64,000 nucleotides of DNA, from NCBI GenBank assembly GCA_015698045.1, contig BLAL01000160.1:248001-312000 (forward strand). Direction: 5' to 3'. A model generated the notes under the pieces. The model was not told the origin of the DNA and did no database searches. It saw only the letters and a program-made list of their open reading frames with translations. Shown one piece after another: positions 48,759 to 62,479 of this stretch. Position 1 is the stretch's first letter. Every line of letters begins with the position of its first letter. The position numbers and the translations under genes were made by a program. Origin of the DNA: Rhizophagus clarus. Taxonomy: Eukaryota > Glomeromycota > Glomeromycetes > Glomerales > Glomeraceae.

Positions 48759-48885
48759 TATACAGTACGTGATAAATAAATGATAAATCCAGTTAAATCG
48801 ATCTTGTGTAGCATTATTCACGTGATCATATATTTCATATATAAATATATATAAATTCGCAATAAATAATTAAACGACTTCAAAG

Positions 48886-51800
48886 ATGGCCTTTGGAGGA
48901 TTTCGTTCTTCTACAACAGGGAGCTCACCTTTTGGTACCACTACTACAGCTAGTCCTTTTGGACAATCAACCTCAACAGGCTTTGGAAATTTTCCAGGTA
49001 GGCTTGATCGATCATTTTTGGTCTTGTTGCAGCGTTTAGCAGTAGAGGGAGCTATCATGTTTAAGATCTTTTGCTGGTGGTCTCAGTAATTATGTATATC
49101 TTTTTCAGCAACAAGTGCTCCAGCATTTGGTGGTGGTTTTGGCTTCGGTGCATCTTCCACCACCACAAGACCTTCGTTTGGATTTGGAGGTTTTGGACAG
49201 TCAACACAACCAGCTGCTGGTGGATTTGGGTTTGGTCAGTCAACGCAACCGGCTGCTGGTGGATTTGGATTTGGTCAGACAACACAACCGGCTGCTGGTG
49301 GATTTGGATTTGGTCAGACAACACAACCAACTGCTAGTGGATTTGGGTTTGGACAAACTACTACAACACAATCGACTGGCTTTGGATTTGGACAATCGAC
49401 ACAACCATCCGCCGGTGGATTTGGATTTGGACAAACTACAACACAACCGACAGGTTTTGGATTCGGTACATCAAGGCCTAGCGGTTTTGGATTCGGACAA
49501 ACTTCACAACCAACAGGATTTGGATTTGGACAATCAACACAACCAGCTGCTGGTGGATTTGGATTTGGACAATCAACACAGCCAGCTGCTGGTGGATTTG
49601 GTTTCGGACAAACCTCACAACCAACAGGATTCGGTTTTGGTCAAACTACAACAACACAGCCAACAGGTTTTGGATTCGGCGCATCAAGGCCTAGTGGTTT
49701 TGGATTCGGACAAACTTCACAACCAACAGGATTTGGATTTGGTCAAACTACTACAACACAATCAACTGGGTTTGGATTCGGCGCATCAAAGCCTAGTGGA
49801 TTTGGATTTGGGCAGACGACTCAACCAACTGCTGGTGGATTTGGATTTGGACAAACTACTACACCACAATCGACTGGTTTTGGATTTGGACAGTCAACAC
49901 AACCAGCTGCTGGTGGATTTGGATTTGGACAAACTACAACACAACCGACAGGTTTTGGATTCGGTACATCAAGGCCTAGCGGTTTTGGATTCGGACAAAC
50001 TTCACAACCAACAGGATTCGGCTTTGGTCAGACAACTCAACCAGCTGCTGGTGGGTTTGGTTTTGGACAGTCAACACAACCAGCTGCTGGTGGATTCGGT
50101 TTTGGACAGTCAACACAACCGGCTTCTGGCGGATTTGGTTTTGGTCAAACCACTACAACACAACCGACAGGTTTTGGATTCGGTGCATCAAGGCCTAGTG
50201 GGTTTGGATTCGGTCAGACGACTCAGCAAACCGCTGGATTTGGATTTGGTCAAACTACTACAACACAATCAACTGGTTTTGGATTCGGTGCAACAAAACC
50301 TGGTGGTTTTGGTGGTTTTGGACAATCGACTCAACCTACAGGATTTGCCTTTGGACAAACTACACAACCAACAGGATTTGGCTCTTCAGTAAGTGGTTTT
50401 GGATTTGGATCTTCACAACCTGGCAGTGGCTTTGGCTTTGGATCTTCACAACCTGGCGGTGGCTTTGGTTTTGGGCAGTCATCACAACCCAGTATGTTTA
50501 GCTTCGGTAATACTTCACAATCAACCGCAGCGCCTCAATTAAATCTTGGTGGCGCTTTTGGATTATCGACTCAGCCGGGAACTTCGATCGGTAGACAATT
50601 TTGAACATTTTCGCTATATAGCTTTTTATTAGCCATTTTTTTAATAATCTTATTATGTTAGTTCCAGCTTTTGGTGTTGGTACTGGCGCCAGTACTTTGC
50701 AGCAAACTAGTTTAGTCACAGCACAACCAAGTAAGGATTATTTACTAATATAACCTTTGTATTTAAATAAATTTTTTGTCGAAAATATTAACTAACGCTA
50801 TCATAGGTCAACAACCACAGCATCGGACACCTGTTCAAGAATTACATGAATTGATGAATTCTTGGAATACGCACAGCCCTCAGTGTCAGTTTATTGTAAG
50901 TATTTTAATTACAATTTGGGATGTATTCGTTTTATTGTATACAAATAATTCTAATTGTATAATGATCTCCGTCAGACTTATTTCTTTAATTTATCAAATC
51001 CTGGTTCGGCACAATATTTCCAACCGCAACAGCAACAACGTTGGACACAGGAACTTTGGGAAGAGGCACAAAAAAATAACCCAGATAAAACGATGTAAGC
51101 TATTAATATTCATTTAAGATATATTATAATAATAATGGTGCATTATATTTATATTAAAATACGGCTATTATTAGAATGATGCCAATTGTAGCTGTTGGTT
51201 TCGAAGACTTAAAAAAGAGGATTATAGAGCATTTAAATGGTAAAAACGAAATTTCTGCGAGATTAAAGGTAAATTTAATTAGATAACGTTTATCCTTTTT
51301 TTCGAGATATTATACTTATATCAGGAAGTATCATTATAGGGCATCGGAAATAAAATCGAGGCATTGCAAATTAAACATAACTTAGAAACTTCAGTAAATT
51401 TGGAAAATCAAAAGCGGAAGCACATGGAATTGACACAACGAGTTATTAAGGTTTGTGAATCAAGCTTAGTATGGTATTAAAAAGGTCTAAATTATTTAAC
51501 TTATGTTAAATCGACATAGCTTATGAAACGAATTCAAGTAGTACGTCTTAGGGGAACTTTGATCCGCTCAGGTGAAGAGCAACTCAAAGGACGTTTAGAG
51601 GAAATCAAACAAAATCTATTAAGGCCAATGGTTAAACTTGATCATATCAAGACACAATATAGTATATTAAAATTACATTGGGACAATCGTGAACCATCGG
51701 TAGCTCATAAATACAACACTGTTGATGCAAATCAATTAGATAATATTACGAAGGTAAATATTTTACAGGCTTCAATGGATTTCATGTCCTTATTATGTAT

Positions 51801-51960
51801 TCAATTTATTGATCAATGAATCTGAAACAACGTTTAAACCCGTTTTTAGGTTCTTGGCTCTGAACAAACGGGAATAGTACATGGTATTGATACATTGAAG
51901 AAGGATTCAAAAGATATCGATCTGATCATTAAAAACCTCAATGAAGTTGTTAGATCATAG
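48886..51960 (+). CDS. NUP54: FG nucleoporin Nup54/Nup57
   Basis: Central-channel nucleoporin of the Nup62 complex. Nine exons: 48886-48997, 49109-50590, 50662-50730, 50807-50895, 50976-51094, 51175-51268, 51340-51450, 51520-51753 and 51850-51960 (2421 nt, 806 aa, in phase). Residues 1-560 are FG repeats, mainly GFGFGQSTQPAAGG and GFGASRPSGFGFGQTS units. The structured C-terminus begins PVQELHELMNSWN and YFFNLSNPGSAQYF. It continues with MMPIVAVGFEDLKKRI, and then coiled coils (GNKIEALQIKHNLE, RGTLIRSGEEQLKGRLEEI), as in the Nup54 family. The FG part is longer than in human Nup54 (507 aa in total). The long reading frames in other phases over 49115-50392 are shadows of the repeat. Confidence 0.92.
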
Positions 51961-52460
51961 AAACCATCATAAAAAAAAATAATAATTATGATTAACAGTA
52001 TGTTGGTAGTGTGTCAGAAGTCGAAATTTCCGGGGTATTATAAAACTAATTAATGTTAATTAATCCATTAAAAAAAAAAAAAAAAATAGAAAAAAAAAGA
52101 AAATTAAAAATAATAAAAATAAAATAATAGTGTAAATTTATGCAATCAAATAAGTAACTCAATTTACAAGACGTTTTATTTTTAAGGGGCATATCGTATT
52201 TCAGATGGATTCATCCTTATGAAAATCCAATAATTAAATTAAACGTATATTGGCTCACCGCTCACCTTCCTGTCTCACAAAAACAAGTTAAACATTGCCC
52301 CAAATTGCGCAATTTATGATCATCTCTGATTAAATGTATTATCATCTTGATAAAAAAATTTTTTTACGCGTAAAATTGATACATATCAGTATAAATATCA
52401 CTTATTTTATATCTTAGTAACGTTTTATAATCTAGTATCAATACCTAATAACGAATCGTA
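51961..52460. other. intergenic NUP54 to SAM synthetase
   Basis: NUP54 3' region, with an A-rich tract at 52070-52100, followed by the SAM synthetase promoter. No gene or repeat recognised. Confidence 0.5.
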
Positions 52461-54257
52461 ATGTCTGACGAGGGAACTTTTTTATTTACCTCAGAATCTG
52501 TCGGTGAAGGTCACCCAGGTAAAATCATTCAAACTTAGTTAAATAATTGAACGTTCGTGTCTAAAAGGAACAGATTGCTACATGCTTATAGTACTTTGCA
52601 CAACTATTCCTTAAATATAATGAAAAAAAAATGTTTATATATAGCTGTTGTATACTATAGTATTCGTATACTATAGAACTTGTATATTATAATACTTTGC
52701 ATATAAATTAATATAATAAAGAAAATTATAGCCACTCAAGAATTTACTTCGGAATAAACATTTTGAATTAAATGTTAGTTTTCCTTAATATATAGATAAA
52801 ATTGCTGACCAAGTATCGGATGCCATCTTGGATGCCTGTCTCAAAGTCGATCCTTTTTCTAAAGTTGCTTGTGAGACCGCGACGAAGACTGGGTTGATTT
52901 TTGTATTTGGAGAAATTACAAGCAAAGCTGTTCTTGATTATCAAAAGATTGTCCGGGATACCATTAAACGCATTGGTTATGATGATTCTTCCAAAGGATT
53001 TGATTACAAGACATGTAATGTGCTTGTAGCTATCGAACAACAATCGCCCGATATTGCCCAAGGCCTTGTACAACAAGGCCAAGACCTTGAAAAAATTGGT
53101 GCTGGTGATCAAGGTACAAATCAAATCTCCTTGCGATTGTTTATTAATGTAATATTAATTGTTTATTCTTATTACCTAGGTATTATGTTCGGGTATGCTA
53201 CTGATGAAACTCCCGAGTTAATGCCATTTAGTCTGATATTAGCTCACAAGTTAAACAAGAAAATGGCAGATCTTCGCAGAGATCAAACTCTTAGCTGGTG
53301 AGGTGACATATATTACATTATTTCATTTCTTTTGTACATCATTTTAAATCCCGTTATAGGCTTCGACCAGATACCAAGACCCAAGTTACCGTACGTTATA
53401 AGAAAGATAATGGCGCACTAGTTCCTATTGAGGTTGATTCAATCGTAATTTCTGCACAACATTCTCCTGAAATTGATACACCACAACTTCGAGAACAAAT
53501 AATGGAACACGTTGTCAAGAAAGTTATACCAGCAGAATACCTCACAGAAAGAACTACTTATCATATACAACCTTCTGGATTATTTATTATTGGTGGGCCT
53601 CAAGGTGACGCTGGTTTGACAGGACGTAAAATTATTGTTGATACGGTAGGATATTATGATACTGTGAATTTACTTTTACCTCAATTTTATTGATTCCTGC
53701 ATTTAAAAAAAAAAAAATTAACGAAACAGTACGGTGGTCATGGTGCCCACGGTGGTGGAGCGTTCTCCGGCAAGGATTGGTCCAAAGTTGATCGCTCCGC
53801 AGCGTACACAGGTATATTAAAATATTTCTATCTTTTTTTGTATATAATTACATTAATATGAATTTTATTTCATTCAGCTCGCTGGATTGCCAAATCTCTC
53901 GTTGCGGCTAAGTTGGCGCGTCGTGTATTAGTTCAACTTTCCTATGCTATTGGAGTTGCTGAACCCCTTTCTATCTATGTTGATACCTATGGTACCTCAA
54001 CCGTAAAAGAATCCGAGATATTGAACATTATTAAAAAGAACTTTGATTTGAAACCAGGTATTATTGTACAACAACTTGGTCTTCATAAACCAAGTGATTG
54101 GAGTTATCAACAAACTGCCGTTTATGGACATTTTGGTCGTGAAGAGGTAAATTTTTATTTATTATGCATTTATTTGTCGGTCACCCCTAAATTAATTATT
54201 ATTTGAAAATACTTTTTATAGTTTCCATGGGAAAAAGTCAAACCTTTGGATATTTAG
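52461..54257 (+). CDS. S-adenosylmethionine synthetase
   Basis: Makes S-adenosylmethionine from ATP and methionine in the cytosol. Seven exons: 52461-52518, 52796-53113, 53180-53297, 53360-53645, 53730-53811, 53878-54146 and 54222-54257 (1167 nt, 388 aa). Motifs: [20 protein letters not shown] (ATP site, split by intron 1), [15 protein letters not shown] (methionine loop), [40 protein letters not shown] (P-loop-like), and the end [11 protein letters not shown]. Length matches the family (about 380-395). All catalytic motifs are intact. Confidence 0.97.
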
Positions 54258-55256
54258 TAGAAATTTTATTTATTTATTTTAATAAAATTTACTAAGGAAT
54301 GTATATTTATTAATTCTACCTTCATTCTGGTACAGTTGTTATCTTTTTAACTACTATATCTATAATAAATTCTGAACTTAACATGTGCATGTAACCTAAT
54401 GTTACCAAAAATTAGATATTACCCATCAAAATTAAAATAAATAAAATTTACACTTTAGTAATAACTATATCAGAATACCCAAATTATATTGTGCGTATAA
54501 ATACGATTTAATATATTTATTTAATAACTTTAAAGATGTCTAAACTTTTCATGAATTTAGCATAATATATAGCAGTAAAATAATTAAAAAAAAAATTGTA
54601 AAAATTATTTAAAATGGTACAAATTTATCAAATAGTATTGTTAATACTATGTAAAGCTATTATTTATTAATAAATTATATAATACTATTTTATACAAACC
54701 AGTTATTACTTTACTACATATTTTAATACTCCTAAATATTAAAATCTAACTGACTAACTGGATTGGCCTAATAGCATAATTAAGTATAATTTAATTTTAA
54801 ACTTTAATAAAAAAGAATCATTTTTAATTTCTATAGATTATATAATAAGTTAACTAATTTTAATACTTTTGATTAAAAAAATATACTAAATATTTTTTTT
54901 AATAAAATTTTATTATTTTATAAGTATCAAAAATTTTTATTTATAAAAAAGTAATTATAATTTTTATAACATATATATAAATTTTTAATATAAATATTTT
55001 TATTTATTTTATTTTATATAATAATATAATTATATATTAGCATAATAATTAATAATAATACTGTATTAATAATTTAATATTTAAATACTATTCTAATTAG
55101 GTTTTTTTATTTTTATTATACTATTTATAATTACAATAAAAAAAAAAAATAAAATAATAAAATATTTATTTATTTATAGTAAATTTCTGGATTTTGTATA
55201 TAATTTTTTATTAATTTTTAATATAAATATTAAAAAATAAAATAATAATTATAATA
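54258..55256. other. AT desert downstream of SAM synthetase
   Basis: Extremely AT-rich low-complexity sequence, with many ATAATATTA-type runs from 54840 on. No gene, RNA or coherent repeat. Confidence 0.55.
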
Positions 55257-55487
55257 GGACCCAGAAATATACATAAAAGGGTCAGGTTTGAGTTTACGTA
55301 TAATGAACCATAAAAACCATATAGATCTTTCCTTTTGTGAATAATTTTAGATAGTACTGGTCAAAGATTTATTTCTTAATTTAGAAAATGACTAGCACTA
55401 TCATAATTCCGGCCCTGAAAAAAATGCGTACAGCTCATATAAAAAATTTTTTTCGCCACCTGACCCTATATATATATTTCTGGGTCC
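55257..55487. mobile_element. 231-bp foldback MITE
   Basis: Inverted ends GGACCCAGAAATATA (from 55257) and TATATTTCTGGGTCC (to 55487) extend inward to AGGGTCAGGT / ACCTGACCCT. The AT palindrome ATAATTATAATA/TATTATAATTAT flanks both sides, so the exact ends and duplication (TA?) are ambiguous. No coding capacity. Confidence 0.75.
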
Positions 55488-55540
55488 TATTATAATTATT
55501 ATATAAAATCTATTTGATATAAATAAAATTATTTAAAATA

Positions 55541-58500
55541 ATTCAGGCAATACACTGGCTTATGCTACTACCTACAGGACATACCGGTAAAGTGAAAGGT
55601 ATCCCAACTTTATCCGATCCCCAAGACATATGATTGGGACTATAACCTAGCAAGAACGAGACCAATTCTCTTAATCGAATGTTTACGCAAATGCGCGGTA
55701 AAGATCATTACAAAACGCCTAGGTAGTATACTCAGCAGATATGAAATCCTGAAAGGACCAAACTATGCAGGTTTACCGGGCGAATCAACATCAGCTCCAC
55801 TCACAATAATCAACGGCATATTAGAAGACGCCCGTGAAGAAAACAAGACACTATGGATCGTGTCCCAGGATATGGCGAAGGCGTTCGATAGCGTCGGAAT
55901 GATCCCCCTGCAAAAAGCCTTGGAAAGGATTAGACTACCACATACCATCATTAACTTCATCATAAACATATACAAAAATCGTAAGATGAGAATCATCACG
56001 GCATACGGCTTAACGGACACTTTCACCGCACGCGACGGTATCGATCAAGGTGAGGTGATATCCCCCCTTGTATGGAGAATCTTCTACGATCCGTTGCTTC
56101 ATAGAATACAAGAAGACGAATCATTAGGATATACAATGGAACTGAAATGGCCGAATAACGTATTTCATAACGAGAAACGAAACATAAAAATACGAACTGC
56201 CGCTTCAGTATACGTAGACGACACACAATGGATAGCTAAAAGTAAAAACGAAGCAAAAAAAATATCATTAATTGCTGACGAATTTTTTGACATTAATGAT
56301 ATAAAAATAAATGGAAAAAAGTCCGAAATTATAGTAGTAAATCCGGAAGACATTAACGAAAATGAAAGATTCCTTGAAATAGGAAAAAATAAAGATAAGG
56401 TTTTCGCTAACAAAGGTTCAGATCCAATACGTATTTTGGGAGTATGGTTTAAAGCAGACAAAGGCGACAAACACATAGAATCGCTAGTGAAGAAGGAAAT
56501 TTCAACAATACTAGGGGCCATTAGACGCAAGCACATAACTCATGCGCAGGCAATTTACATCGTAAATGCCGTCTTGCTCCCAAGACTTGAGTACAGGCTA
56601 AAGACTACCATCTGGGAAGAAAAAAAATATGAAGAAATCTTCAGACCAGTGATGAAGGTAATCAAACACAAAGCGCAGCTCCCAGCTAATTGTCACGACA
56701 ATATCCTCCTACACTCAGCACAAGGCAAATTAAAAAACCTTTGGAGAAACCAACTAGCAGCGCAAATAACGGAATTCCTTGTAGCCCTAAACTCTCAAAC
56801 AAAGCAGGCAGACATACTCAAGATGAGATTAAAAAAAGCACAGCTGACATTAAACATAACGTCGTGTATCCTAACAAATGACCCTGACGTTACAGTTCCT
56901 AATAAGATACTGAATAACCATACGTACAACGTGGTAAGAAAAGCACATGATTACTTTTTCAAATTCCATCCATTAACGGAAAACGAAGAATGGAATATAC
57001 CAATAATTGGCCCAAGTGTGAGAGACTTCGTATATGAGCAAGCGCCGGAATTAGTAAAAAAAGACAAGGAACTCATTATAAGGAAAGCAGCAACTCTCTC
57101 TATATATGGAGTCCTGCAACTACTAAACTATGATGCGTCAAATACAATCACATGGCAACAAATATGTGACTTTAATAAGAGACAAGCAAGAGGAAGAACT
57201 CCGAAATGGTTCACTATTCTGTTAGGCCTAGTACAACAATCAACTCAACTTAAAGACCTATGTAAGATAAGCGTGGAATCATTAAACCCAGGAAGCGAGT
57301 CAGAAAGGGACAGAGAAACCTCAATTAACATACAGGCAATTAAGGTAACAAAGGAGACTCCGTCTACAGATGGCAGAAAGAAAGAATTTGTATATACACA
57401 ACAAGACCACACGCTAGTAATAGGACAAATTAACAAAAAAAACCGGTCAGGGAGATACTCAATACAACACTGGGCTATTAAAAAAGGAGATGACAATGGA
57501 GTGATTGTCATACAACGTTGCAATGGCTGCGCATTAAATGATAAAAGAGTCAACAAAGAAAGTCACAACTGTTATTTTAACAAGGAATGTTCGGACCTAG
57601 CTTGTATAAACAGGATCTCTAATTGTCAAAACAACTCCAATACCAAAATTATTAAAGACATAATAGAAATTAGAAATCACCAAGGGAGACAACATATCCC
57701 AGAATGGATACCTGGCCCCATACAAATACATGATTATGATACGGCTCTTATTCAAAATACATTATTAAATAAAGAATCCGTGACACAACACATAGCATTA
57801 TTACATCATCTAAGATTACTATTTAGCCCATCTGACATGATTAATATATATACTGACGGCTCACTGACAACCCGGTATAATGCGAACCTAAACACTTTTA
57901 CAAAACATATGGGCACAGGATGGGTAATACTGAACAATAAAGAAGAGGTAATTTTGGAATGCAGCAGCTCAATTATAGAATGGCCTTCATCTACACGTGC
58001 AGAGCTTGGAGCCATCCTATCAGCTATACTTGTCTTACAAACAGGACAGAGAGTAAAAATCTTCACTGACTCTCAAGCTGCAATAGACAGTATCAATTAT
58101 ATAAATACAAGCTTAACAAATGGAAAAAACAAAATACGAGTATGGTGTAAAAGCAATAACTACAGCATAGTTAGCAGCATAATTAACCTTATCGATAGCA
58201 AACACTTAGAGTTAAAACTAATAAAAGTGAAAGGCCACTCAGGAGTCAAAGGCAATGAAGAAGCAGACAGAGTGGCCAAGAATGATAAAGAAAAATTAAC
58301 CTGTATTACAATCAATGATTCACAACAAAAAGACTTAAAATATGATTTATATTGGGATGGCAAAAGAGTTGATAGACACATCAGGAAATTTATAGATAAC
58401 TTATGTGAGTCAGCATTAGAGGCAGCATGGTCCCTCAACCGCGCAAATAGAACAATTTTACAAGATACAACTTACACGATAGAAGAGAAAGTCACATGGG

Positions 58501-59581
58501 CATTATTTAAAAAAAATACAGGATTCAACTGTACATCATCATCAGTAAACAATAGATTCATCAAACACTTGAAACTTACAAACAATTTACTACCAACTCT
58601 AGAGATTATGAAAGAAAGAAGATATGATCTATATGGAGATGTAAAGTGCAGAATGTGTCTTGAAGAAAATGAAGATGATGATCACATAATCTATTGCCAG
58701 CAACTCAAAGATAAGTGGCTGATGGTGGCTAACAATACTAGGCATGAATGTGATCAAATGCTTAAAGACTTACTGTCACAAGAAAATCATCTTCAATTAA
58801 ACCAAGAAGACATACAACAATTGATGTCATGGAATAGGAATTTCTTTGTTCATATCACAGGTCCTAACCAGGAGTTACCTATTCCTTTTATACATCTGAT
58901 GTTAAGAAACTTTTTTCCAAAAGAAAAATATAGAAAACTCAAATCCATTGTTAAGTCAGAAAAAGCTACACTAACAATTACTACCCTGTTTTTAGAGATC
59001 TTCATTAATGAATTTTATAAAATCATTTGGCAACCACGTTGCAACATAGTAACTGAATGGGAACGCATGAAAGGAATAAAGAAGAAAGACCTAAAGAAGA
59101 AAATACCAGCACATCAACGCATTACATATGAACGGACTCCAACTCAACAAATAGAAGGTGACACATATGATCTAAAGGGAAGGAAAATTTTCAAACATAA
59201 TGAACAATGGTCAATTTCTCTTGAAAAAACAAGACAGTATATAAATCAGTTTATTAGAGAAGGAAATAGGGTAATTTGGAAGGTATATAATAATATCAAG
59301 ATGTATAAATACACATATAAATTTTCTTTTTGTTTAGAGGGTAGTGAAAGCACATACTGAAGCCATAGGACAATAATGATCCTATATAATCTGATAGCTA
59401 CTATAGGAGGATATAGGTGAATGTCATATTGGTGATGGTAGGGCACGAAAGCAATCTATAGGATGGGGAACCGGTTCAGAGTTTTAATGGATTAGTTATA
59501 CTTGCAGCAGAAATATCTGTTATCTTTATATGACTAATAAACTCATGAATTGCATTACCTTGCAAAAAAAAAAAAAAAAAA
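55541..59581 (+). mobile_element. 5'-truncated LINE (non-LTR retrotransposon) with 16-bp TSD
   Basis: The insertion is bounded by the direct repeat AAAATTATTTAAAATA at 55525-55540 and 59582-59597. It ends in a poly(A) tract at about 59565-59581. It retains the reverse transcriptase and RNase H part, but no endonuclease, so it is 5'-truncated as is usual for LINE insertions. The long open frame and well-preserved duplication suggest a recent event. Confidence 0.93.
55596..59360 (+). CDS. LINE reverse transcriptase / RNase H polyprotein, N-terminally truncated
   Basis: The frame is open from just after a TGA at 55593-55595 to 59360; the first Met is at 55860. Before that Met the frame already encodes [12 protein letters not shown] and RTRPILL, the usual RT finger region. 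RT motifs: [11 protein letters not shown] (about 55869), [14 protein letters not shown] (about 56037) and C YVDD at 56211-56222. An RNase H domain follows with IYTDGSL (57846), [18 protein letters not shown] and KGHSG. Near 58650 a C-x2-C...H...C motif ([17 protein letters not shown]) is present. A frame change near 55590 separates upstream sequence (GKVKGIPTL). Presence of RNase H suggests an I- or Tad-type clade. Confidence 0.9.
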   Translation, partial: KVSQLYPIPKTYDWDYNLARTRPILLIECLRKCAVKIITKRLGSILSRYEILKGPNYAGLPGESTSAPLTIINGILEDAREENKTLWIVSQDMAKAFDSVGMIPLQKALERIRLPHTIINFIINIYKNRKMRIITAYGLTDTFTARDGIDQGEVISPLVWRIFYDPLLHRIQEDESLGYTMELKWPNNVFHNEKRNIKIRTAASVYVDDTQWIAKSKNEAKKISLIADEFFDINDIKINGKKSEIIVVNPEDINENERFLEIGKNKDKVFANKGSDPIRILGVWFKADKGDKHIESLVKKEISTILGAIRRKHITHAQAIYIVNAVLLPRLEYRLKTTIWEEKKYEEIFRPVMKVIKHKAQLPANCHDNILLHSAQGKLKNLWRNQLAAQITEFLVALNSQTKQADILKMRLKKAQLTLNITSCILTNDPDVTVPNKILNNHTYNVVRKAHDYFFKFHPLTENEEWNIPIIGPSVRDFVYEQAPELVKKDKELIIRKAATLSIYGVLQLLNYDASNTITWQQICDFNKRQARGRTPKWFTILLGLVQQSTQLKDLCKISVESLNPGSESERDRETSINIQAIKVTKETPSTDGRKKEFVYTQQDHTLVIGQINKKNRSGRYSIQHWAIKKGDDNGVIVIQRCNGCALNDKRVNKESHNCYFNKECSDLACINRISNCQNNSNTKIIKDIIEIRNHQGRQHIPEWIPGPIQIHDYDTALIQNTLLNKESVTQHIALLHHLRLLFSPSDMINIYTDGSLTTRYNANLNTFTKHMGTGWVILNNKEEVILECSSSIIEWPSSTRAELGAILSAILVLQTGQRVKIFTDSQAAIDSINYINTSLTNGKNKIRVWCKSNNYSIVSSIINLIDSKHLELKLIKVKGHSGVKGNEEADRVAKNDKEKLTCITINDSQQKDLKYDLYWDGKRVDRHIRKFIDNLCESALEAAWSLNRANRTILQDTTYTIEEKVTWALFKKNTGFNCTSSSVNNRFIKHLKLTNNLLPTLEIMKERRYDLYGDVKCRMCLEENEDDDHIIYCQQLKDKWLMVANNTRHECDQMLKDLLSQENHLQLNQEDIQQLMSWNRNFFVHITGPNQELPIPFIHLMLRNFFPKEKYRKLKSIVKSEKATLTITTLFLEIFINEFYKIIWQPRCNIVTEWERMKGIKKKDLKKKIPAHQRITYERTPTQQIEGDTYDLKGRKIFKHNEQWSISLEKTRQYINQFIREGNRVIWKVYNNIKMYKYTYKFSFCLEGSESTY

Positions 59582-62479
59582 AAAATTATTTAAAATATTA
59601 TATCAATATTTTAAATTTTAAATCTTTCATAATTTCAAATTAATATAAATTTTATAATTTTAATAAAATTTAAAATTCTAAAGTATTATAATTTAAAAAT
59701 CATATAATTTTATTAATAAAAAATTTTAGTACTGATTTTATATTAAATATTAAAATATAAAATTTCTGATTTATTTAAATAGAAAAATATATAATTATTA
59801 ATATTATTAAAATTTGTTATTTTAATATTTATTTTTTAAAATTATAAAATATTAGAATTATAAAATTTTAGTAGTATTATAATATTAAAATTACAAAATT
59901 TAAAATTATAATTTTTTAAAATCATATTATTTTAAAGTAGTTATATTATAATAATTTAAAATTTAAACATTTTAAAATTTAAAATATTAGAATAATATAT
60001 TATTAAAAATTTGATTTTTAAAATTTTATATTAAATTTATAATATTTTTTTTTTTATAATAAAATTTATTATATTTTCAAAAATTAATAAAAAATAAATT
60101 TGTTTTATTTGGATTTTACTATACATATACACACATATATATAATAAATCTAATCAATTAGGTAATACATATAAAATTGTATTTAAAATATAAATATAAT
60201 TTTTACTTAATGTATCATTTTATTTTTATAAATATATAATTTATAAATAAATAAAAAAAATGTATTTTAAAATTAATTTATATCTGGTTTAAACAAATTT
60301 TAACTCTTTTTTAATTTTGTAATTTTATTTAAATTTTATTTTATTTGATTTTATTAAATATATTTATATTAGCCAATCTGTAGCAATCAAAATCTTAAAA
60401 AGTTTGTTATCTAATTTATAATAATAAAATTAAAAGTTTATATATAATTTATAGTACCTATTTGTATTAGCCAGATTTCTTGTTAAAACTTAAAACTAAT
60501 GTAATGTTAAAACTAATGCAATGCCAAAATAAAAAATACAATTAAACAAAATTTAAATTAAATATAAAAAATGCAAAAATAATTTTTTTATTCTAAAATT
60601 CCAAAAAAAAAAATTTATTATTGTAATGCAAAAGTTTTAATATTTTAATTGAATTTTCCGAAAGAACTTTATATTAACCACTTAAAATTCTTTATTATTT
60701 GAAAACTCCTTTCTATATCAAAAAAATAATATTTTGATAAATTCAGAAAAATTATATTTTTCTTTGACAGTATTAACTTAAAATTTCTTTAAAAATTTCA
60801 AATAATCCGTAATATATTGCTCATTCGATTAATATTTCATTAGAAGAATTTTGAAATTCTGCAATTAAAATAGAATCTGTTGATACTTGAATAAATTATG
60901 GATTAAAAAATAATGGTAAAACTAAACATATTTCTTAAACTTCGTTAACGCTAATTTTCAATGTTTTAGAAAAGATAGGAATAATTAATAATTGTGATAT
61001 TTCTATACAAATGGTCAATTATTAGTTCCGTTTCATAAAAATGTTCTTGTTGTTGATCTATCTTTGAAGCGATAAAGGGAACGGGTAGCCAAATTCCTTG
61101 TGAAAAATTTTAAATTCAACATCAACCTAAAAAATAAACCTTAATTTTTATTTTTAAAAAAAAATTAATACTAATAAATAGAATAATCCCTTTTGTGCAT
61201 TAGTGAAAATAGTAAGTTTGCTCTATTTTTTCTATTCTTGATTTTTAACGTAAAATATAACAAAATGGTTTTAACAACCATTCAAGATTCAACCAACTAA
61301 AACAAACTAAGAATTCCATCTGTTTTTATAGATAAAAGTGGTGAAGTAAAGATATATCTCGTGCGTTTCTTCTAAATCAAGTGAAACAAAAAAATTATAA
61401 TAACTGTCAGAATTGAGGTTTTGACATACTAATTTTTTTAAAAAATTCTATTATAGCATTTTACAAATTACAATTACAACAACCAGATGAAACTAAAATA
61501 TAATTATTTTATTATTTAGCTTCAATTTACCCATAATGGTATTAGTACTATTATTTCGTTTATGTAGTAATATTTCATTCACTTTAAAACGATGTTAAAC
61601 AATAATGTTTTCAAATTAAACTAATAAATCAGAACTTCTTTTAAAATTAAAATCGATAAAGCAGATTATTTAAAACACAACATTAATTTAAACTCCTTTT
61701 TTACTGTCCTCGAGACTGGATCTGTGTTTATAGGCCCGGACTATGTTCCAGGTCTTTGGCCCGTGCAGGTTTCTAGCACGTATGATAATGAATACCTAAC
61801 TGGAATTATTACTTTGGGAATCGTGTGGTTTTTATATGAATGATTAATAAAAATCATTTTAAACAAGAATTATTAATTATAATGATAATATATTTAGTCG
61901 TACATTATAATCAGTATATGCAGCAAAGAAAGTCTATCTGTGCTTTTCACATGCATATGGATTAATTTAAGCTGTTACCCTTGTCAGTGTTATGTACATA
62001 CCGATGGATCTGTCAACTCATTGTTTAGAAAAGTAAAAAATCTATTAGTCATACAAAATAAGATCCCATACACCATAGTATGCATCGATACTTGGCCAAG
62101 GCAGTGAATATTTTAGCTATTCACTGAAATCCATGAAATGACAAGACGTATTTATTCCATTATCTGTTATTTAATGTTAATATTTTATTAAACTATATCA
62201 ATGGTAATTAATTATGATAATTTAAATTTATCCGTCTTAAACTCGGTTATCTTTGCATGTAAATTGTTTTAAGCGAAAAAATAATAATTTAATCATGAAT
62301 CCTAAATTTATGATCAATAAATAATCAATCAAAATAGTTAATCATTAAATTCCTTTTCTGAAATGGATGACAGGATGAGTCAAGGTTTATTTCATGGATG
62401 TATTTATTTATTTTATAAGTTTCGTTCTATAAAATTACAATTTATTCTTAATGAATTATTTTTACTAATAAATTCAATA
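59582..62479. other. AT desert with a small GC-rich remnant
   Basis: 2.9 kb of very AT-rich sequence; 59590-60070 is made mostly of AATTTTAAAATTT-like runs. A GC-richer island of about 100 bp at 61702-61800 (for example GGCCCGGACTATGTTCCAGG) stands out and may be a fragment of a dispersed repeat. No gene or RNA recognised. Confidence 0.5.

Noticed and set aside
49115..50392. 425-codon plus-strand frame rich in LVDLDL/HNQ units
   Set aside because: It is the second phase of the NUP54 FG-repeat exon; the FG phase continues into a recognised Nup54 C-terminus.
55763..58438. Minus-strand frames of 67-123 codons
   Set aside because: Antisense to the LINE reverse transcriptase/RNase H frame, with no motif of their own.
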